From the NCBI RefSeq assembly GCF_004006665.1, contig NZ_QOCL01000003.1, positions 682,001-746,000 on the forward strand: a stretch of DNA of 64,000 bases, in the 5' to 3' direction. Positions within the stretch are counted from its first letter, which is position 1. The number at the start of each line of letters is the position of its first letter. This DNA comes from Halobacteriovorax sp. HLS. GTDB lineage: Bacteria > Bdellovibrionota > Bacteriovoracia > Bacteriovoracales > Bacteriovoracaceae. The position numbers and the translations under genes are program-made. The notes under the pieces are model-generated. The model saw only the letters and a list, made by a program, of their open reading frames with translations, was not told where the DNA came from and ran no database searches. This document shows positions 61,501 to 64,000 of this stretch, piece by piece.

Positions 61501-61598
61501 AATCTTTACAAAAGTTTTTTAAAAAGTCCAAAGAGCGATATATTGTGTGTCCTAGCTATGGGCAAATGAAGAAATTTCTAACTGAGACCGTCTCATGA
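58530..61598 (+). CDS. Fusion: class III aminotransferase, GNAT acetyltransferase, degenerate aminotransferase
   Basis: This single 1022-residue frame has three parts. Residues 1-460 are a class III PLP aminotransferase (N-S-G-A-E-A-N-E 122-129, D284-E-V-Q-T-G, PLP Lys near K321/K322). Residues 500-690 are a GNAT acetyltransferase (Q-G-R-G-L-G-R, 615-621). Residues 700-1022 follow the same aminotransferase plan (T-S-G-Q-S-E, E841-P-I-Q, N872-E-T-A-S-A) but have Asp replaced by N872 and the PLP Lys by G905-G-Q907, so this part is probably inactive. Moving and then acetylating an amino group is a plausible logic. Substrate unknown. Confidence 0.85.
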   Translation: MKLELINKSSETHSKEILQSYYKNNLIPPEKKNYLTNLESSTGPFLAIEGSNGTTQYMMDAASQIATLGLGFSPSVFFGTAHYLETWLNNKDGKEFKSIRAAFESFLKRKSGFKNLDLTICNSGAEANEIALGYCYRSRHNLGANKVLAFEGSFHGRMMVTLSSTWNKTKRIPFEWPEHETIYCPFPGLDTDEILVPSPDGWQEFWENSSSNELEVPVHWLQDPQVAKEVASLLSVKEQLRTNKIFAIIVEPMQCEGGDCYASGRFNEALISLAHSYHVKVVHDEVQTGFHLGKEFFWHRELNMKNSKSELLSPDYVVCAKKAQVGLVLSHENIWGRNKYEEFQVASVVRGYLHAIALDQSQDKIVELENTARTELEKLVKKFPEKITRPRANGMAFAFEVPSAQDSLEFISKRFDHGLLYYPAGEKTLRFRLNTSFTKEDIKFLFERIEVMAKSIFNNEQETFVTHIETKSRDSEIIYEWQKLLTKLKLNALKKSDLKSSENLDSILKLFSKSCDKELFIIDSSNFEDWRTQIEQIQKDIYEPTRQTDIGVFEKSAQHKNSVAIGVKEDDKLLAIAFSSPLAINPLERGVRKDPYIDNDNVLYMIDSTVTEALQGRGLGRVLKYALTAIAMTKETQRIHGRNRDRMAASMLNINLSLGAYELMYMKEDYPDFEEYRDVFYYTSTTKWKELPLNLSNAIQSPLCSSDLTDSYIEEQLSFLVNKVCLSNFVSQRFLDQLRSLTSLLPKTMQHAYTTSGQSECVDKVAKTIWYCAENKDNHMITFADHFFGNGSFLARSLSYQKDKFFNVSHLANPTEDTIQDVLDEVEEKLKQGAKGGVWIEPIQQKTMKRTPREFLKKLKVLCEKYKTKLIYNETASACYRYDNSNFFTSNIEELAPNAAICFLGGQAGLCFTNKDIFIDKPLMLISTWDGDEFSLSNFNYATGLINSDLENFTQVKIDFTNKLTEILSSYDIEEMELENGVGYFIGNISKSLQKFFKKSKERYIVCPSYGQMKKFLTETVS

Positions 61599-62692
61599 TT
61601 GACTACAACTTCCCTATCATAAGCTATGACCCTAAAGATTCTTATTATCAATGGGGTTTTAAGCATGGTAAGGCCTTTAGTGAGGGAATTAAAGAGCTCG
61701 TTACGATTAGACGAAAGTTAATGCTTAAAAGAAATCCGTCTTTAGAGGAGCATATCTCAGAACTTGCACAGGAACAGTTTACTGTGACTAAAGAGTTCGA
61801 TATTAACCTATCGAGTGAACTTGAAGGAATAGCAGATGGCGCTGAACTCTCTCTAGAAGATATCGTTATTTTGAATAACTATACTGACTTTAGAGATATC
61901 CACCTTCCTGAAGAAGGCTGCTCAACAATACAAGTACAAAATGATGAATCTCTCTTAAGCGGTCAAACATGGGATATGCATCGCTCAGCAAAGAGATTTC
62001 TATGTCTAATAGAAGTACCAAAAACTAAAAGCAATCCAGAAACTCTAGTCCTTTCTCTTGTAGGTTGTACAGGGCTCATGGCAATCAATTCTGAGCAGTG
62101 CTTCGTTGGTGTTAATAATATAAACACCCTTAATGCAAGAGTAGGACTTATTTGGCCAAACTTAGTTAGAAAGCTAATGATGAACAATTCTATTGAAGGG
62201 ATGCGTGACACATTAACCAGTGCTCCTGTCACCTCAGGTCATAACTATCTAATAAGTACCACTAAAGGAAGCGAACACTGGGAAATCACCCCCAATAACA
62301 AAGACCTTGTAGCAAAGCTAGATGAGAACCAAAAAGGATTTAGTTTTCATACCAATCATTGTTTAGGAGAGAATGTTCACCTAGAAGAAGACAAGAATAA
62401 TGTAAGTAAGACTACGCATAAGCGTTATGAAATTTTGGATCACTCTGTAAAAGAGCTTCAGAGTTTTGACGATATGAAGTCACTACTTCAGTCTCATGAA
62501 CAATACCCCGTCTCTATATGCACACATCTTGAAACAGGTGCCGATGATCCATCAGCAACATGTGGAGGTGGTATTGTAAACATGAAAGACGGAAAAGTAG
62601 TATTCTGGAGAGGATGTCCAGAGTATGACCAAAACTATATTGAATATTCATATCAATTTGACTTAGCGACTAAGTCCTTTAAAAGAGTTTAA
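61595..62692 (+). CDS. C45/acyl-CoA:6-aminopenicillanic-acid acyltransferase-like Ntn hydrolase
   Basis: This 365-residue protein overlaps the previous stop by four bases. C109 in E-E-G-C-S-T-I is the likely N-terminal nucleophile after self-cleavage, as in the penicillin acyltransferase/C45 family. Later blocks include G-Q-T-W-D-M-H (as in G-x-N-x-D), G-L-M-A-I-N and T-N-H-C-L. Such enzymes form or break amide bonds with acyl groups. There is no signal peptide. With aminotransferases on either side it may trim or acylate their amino product. Confidence 0.8.
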   Translation: MIDYNFPIISYDPKDSYYQWGFKHGKAFSEGIKELVTIRRKLMLKRNPSLEEHISELAQEQFTVTKEFDINLSSELEGIADGAELSLEDIVILNNYTDFRDIHLPEEGCSTIQVQNDESLLSGQTWDMHRSAKRFLCLIEVPKTKSNPETLVLSLVGCTGLMAINSEQCFVGVNNINTLNARVGLIWPNLVRKLMMNNSIEGMRDTLTSAPVTSGHNYLISTTKGSEHWEITPNNKDLVAKLDENQKGFSFHTNHCLGENVHLEEDKNNVSKTTHKRYEILDHSVKELQSFDDMKSLLQSHEQYPVSICTHLETGADDPSATCGGGIVNMKDGKVVFWRGCPEYDQNYIEYSYQFDLATKSFKRV

Positions 62693-62693
62693 A

Positions 62694-63884
62694 GTGAAAG
62701 AAATTCCTTTTTATGTAACCTGGACTAACCAAACAGGAGCATTAACTTTAGATATCGCCTCGGCCAAAGGCCCTCACTATATTACAAGAAATGGGAAAAA
62801 AATTTTAGACCTAAGTTCAACAAGCTATCAAGCAGCTTTTGGTCATTCTGATAAAGAAATAATCAAAGCGATCACAGACCAACTAAAAGTCCTTCCAATT
62901 GCATCCCCTAAGTTGGTATTTGATTTAAAGCAAAAAGTTACCCAAAAACTGTTACAACTCTTAAAGTTAAAAGGGAAAATTTTCTACACTGTTTCTGGAG
63001 CAGAATCTGTCGAGAACGCGATAAAGATTTCACGACAATTTAGTGGAAAAAAATACATTCTAGCAAGAAAGAACTCTTATCATGGAGCTAGCCTTGGCGC
63101 CTTAAGTTTAACAGGTGATTGGAGAGCTAAAGATCATTTAACATTAAGTAAGTGGACTAAGAGAATACCTGAACCTAAGAATGATCCACACGCAGTTGAA
63201 TTTGAAAAGCTTATCAAAAAAGTAGGTGCTCATAATATTGCAGCAATTTGCTTGGAAACCGTGACCGGAGGCAATGGCGTAATAGTAGCTCCTAAAACCT
63301 GGTGGAAGGCCGTAGCAAGATTTAAAAAAGAGTATGGAATTCTAATAATTCTTGATGAAGTTGTCTGTGGTTTTGGAAGACTGGGTACTGCTTTTGGATT
63401 CCAACAATTTCCTATCAAACCAGATATTGTCTGTATGGCAAAAATAATAACAGGTGGGTACATACCATTTGGAGCCGTTTGGACAAATAGTAAAATTGCG
63501 AAGTTTTATGATAAACAGATTCTAAGCTGTGGACTAACTAGTTATGCACACCCACTGGGTCTCGCTGCGATGAATATTGTCATCGATAAAATTCAATCAC
63601 CTGAGCATAATAGAAGATTTTCTTTACTTCATGATGAATTAGAGACATGGTCTTCAATTTTCTCTAATCTTGACCAAGTTAAAGAAGTTCGTCACATAGG
63701 ACTTTTGATGGCAATAGAGTTAAAGACTCCCATTCCAACAAAGTCATTCCTGGATAAATCTATTCTATTGGCCAGTGTTGGAAATAATTTAATTATTGCT
63801 CCAAATTACGTAACGAAAAGTTCACAACTTAAAAAAGCATTAACAGCAGTTAAAGAAGTTATAGAAGGTAAAAATGACAAGTAA
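62694..63884 (+). CDS. Class III pyridoxal-phosphate aminotransferase
   Basis: This 396-residue protein has the full class III signature: S-G-A-E-S-V-E-N-A (phosphate site), Y-H-G-A-S, L-D-E-V-V-C-G-F-G-R-L-G, and C-M-A-K-I-I-T-G-G-Y PLP Lys. T-S-Y-A-H-P-L-G follows. It is a likely omega-amino acid or diamine aminotransferase, of unknown substrate. The GTG start is one base past the acyltransferase stop. It overlaps the CoA-transferase gene by 11 bases. Confidence 0.93.
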   Translation: MKEIPFYVTWTNQTGALTLDIASAKGPHYITRNGKKILDLSSTSYQAAFGHSDKEIIKAITDQLKVLPIASPKLVFDLKQKVTQKLLQLLKLKGKIFYTVSGAESVENAIKISRQFSGKKYILARKNSYHGASLGALSLTGDWRAKDHLTLSKWTKRIPEPKNDPHAVEFEKLIKKVGAHNIAAICLETVTGGNGVIVAPKTWWKAVARFKKEYGILIILDEVVCGFGRLGTAFGFQQFPIKPDIVCMAKIITGGYIPFGAVWTNSKIAKFYDKQILSCGLTSYAHPLGLAAMNIVIDKIQSPEHNRRFSLLHDELETWSSIFSNLDQVKEVRHIGLLMAIELKTPIPTKSFLDKSILLASVGNNLIIAPNYVTKSSQLKKALTAVKEVIEGKNDK

Positions 63885-64000
63885 AGTTTATAAAGACGCT
63901 ATGAGTGCATGTGCGGATATATCGTCTGGTTCTAGTATAATGAGTGGAGGTTTCGGCCTATGTGGTATTGCTGAAAATTGTATCGATGCACTTTCTAAAA
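63874..64000 (+). CDS. CoA-transferase subunit A (partial)
   Basis: The ATG at 63874 opens a frame that runs off the window. The 42 visible residues include I-M-S-G-G-F-G-L-C-G-I-A-E-N, the start of the alpha subunit of 3-oxoacid/acetoacetate CoA-transferases. Its overlap with the aminotransferase gene suggests the pathway makes or uses a short acyl-CoA. The exact substrate cannot be told. Confidence 0.8.
   Translation, partial: MTSKVYKDAMSACADISSGSSIMSGGFGLCGIAENCIDALSK

Noticed and set aside
58530-61598. Frameshift or assembly join of separate genes in the 1022-residue fusion
   Set aside because: The frame is continuous, has no internal ribosome site at the domain borders and uses codons like its neighbours. 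The lost PLP Lys in the third domain also fits an evolved fusion.
1-64000. CRISPR arrays, insertion sequences, prophage, tRNA or rRNA genes
   Set aside because: Reading both strands, I found no spaced repeat array, transposase, integrase, cloverleaf or rRNA-like sequence.

Overview
The window is an A+T-rich, gene-dense bacterial chromosome segment with no rRNA, tRNA, phage, insertion sequence or CRISPR that I can see. The gene content suggests a predatory or marine member of the Bdellovibrionota, most like Halobacteriovorax/Bacteriovorax: many SPII lipoproteins and outer-membrane-barrel-like proteins, secreted zinc proteases, an L,D-transpeptidase and a murein-peptide-type carboxypeptidase, and a TPR/winged-helix regulator. 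This assignment is an inference from gene content and style; no 16S rRNA gene is present to confirm it.

Layout. 1-6.5 kb: end of a Na/phosphate symporter gene, two unknown genes, Fe superoxide dismutase, a divergent XRE-cupin regulator with a paired palindromic operator, a lipoprotein, an exported small-heat-shock-like protein and a pterin dehydratase. 6.5-15.3 kb, all on the minus strand: a molybdenum-cofactor operon (moeA-moaA-moaC-mobBA fusion-moaD-moaE-moeB) directly behind napD-napA-napB, so the periplasmic nitrate reductase and its cofactor supply form one block behind an FNR-like site. 15.6-22.7 kb: an outer-membrane-like protein, a LysR/oxidoreductase pair, umuDC, a NIF3-like protein, a secreted metalloprotease and a fatty acid desaturase. 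22.7-32.6 kb: a second respiratory block. On the minus strand it has an octaheme HAO-family cytochrome, a small unknown protein, a tetraheme cytochrome, a Tat-exported four-cluster ferredoxin, an NrfD-type membrane protein and tatA. Diverging from it on the plus strand are a lipoprotein, Ccs1/ResB, CcsA, a TlpA-like thioredoxin and an OB-fold protein. An FNR-like site lies between the arms.

32.6-46 kb: L,D-transpeptidase, FKBP isomerase lipoprotein, e(P4)-type phosphatase, RNase H, a PTPS-III-type pterin enzyme, an M14 carboxypeptidase, an alcohol dehydrogenase, an outer-membrane-barrel-like protein followed by an approximately 1830-residue lipoprotein metalloprotease, and a zinc-finger-less DksA homologue. 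46-53 kb: a membrane-anchored ferredoxin and the rimP-nusA-infB-rbfA-truB translation operon. 53-64 kb: a RimI-like acetyltransferase, an unknown protein, the TPR/winged-helix regulator, then a plus-strand operon of thrS, ddl, an unusual aminotransferase-acetyltransferase-pseudoaminotransferase fusion, a C45/acyltransferase-type Ntn hydrolase, another class III aminotransferase and the start of a CoA-transferase subunit.

Two systems stand out. The first is a probable nitrate-to-nitrite-to-ammonium (or NO/hydroxylamine) respiratory chain. It pairs NapA and a tetraheme lipoprotein NapB with an HAO-type octaheme cytochrome and an NrfCD-like quinol module; NapC, NrfH and NrfA are absent from the window. 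The second is the amino-group/acyl-CoA operon at the right edge, whose 1022-residue fusion enzyme I cannot match to any known pathway.
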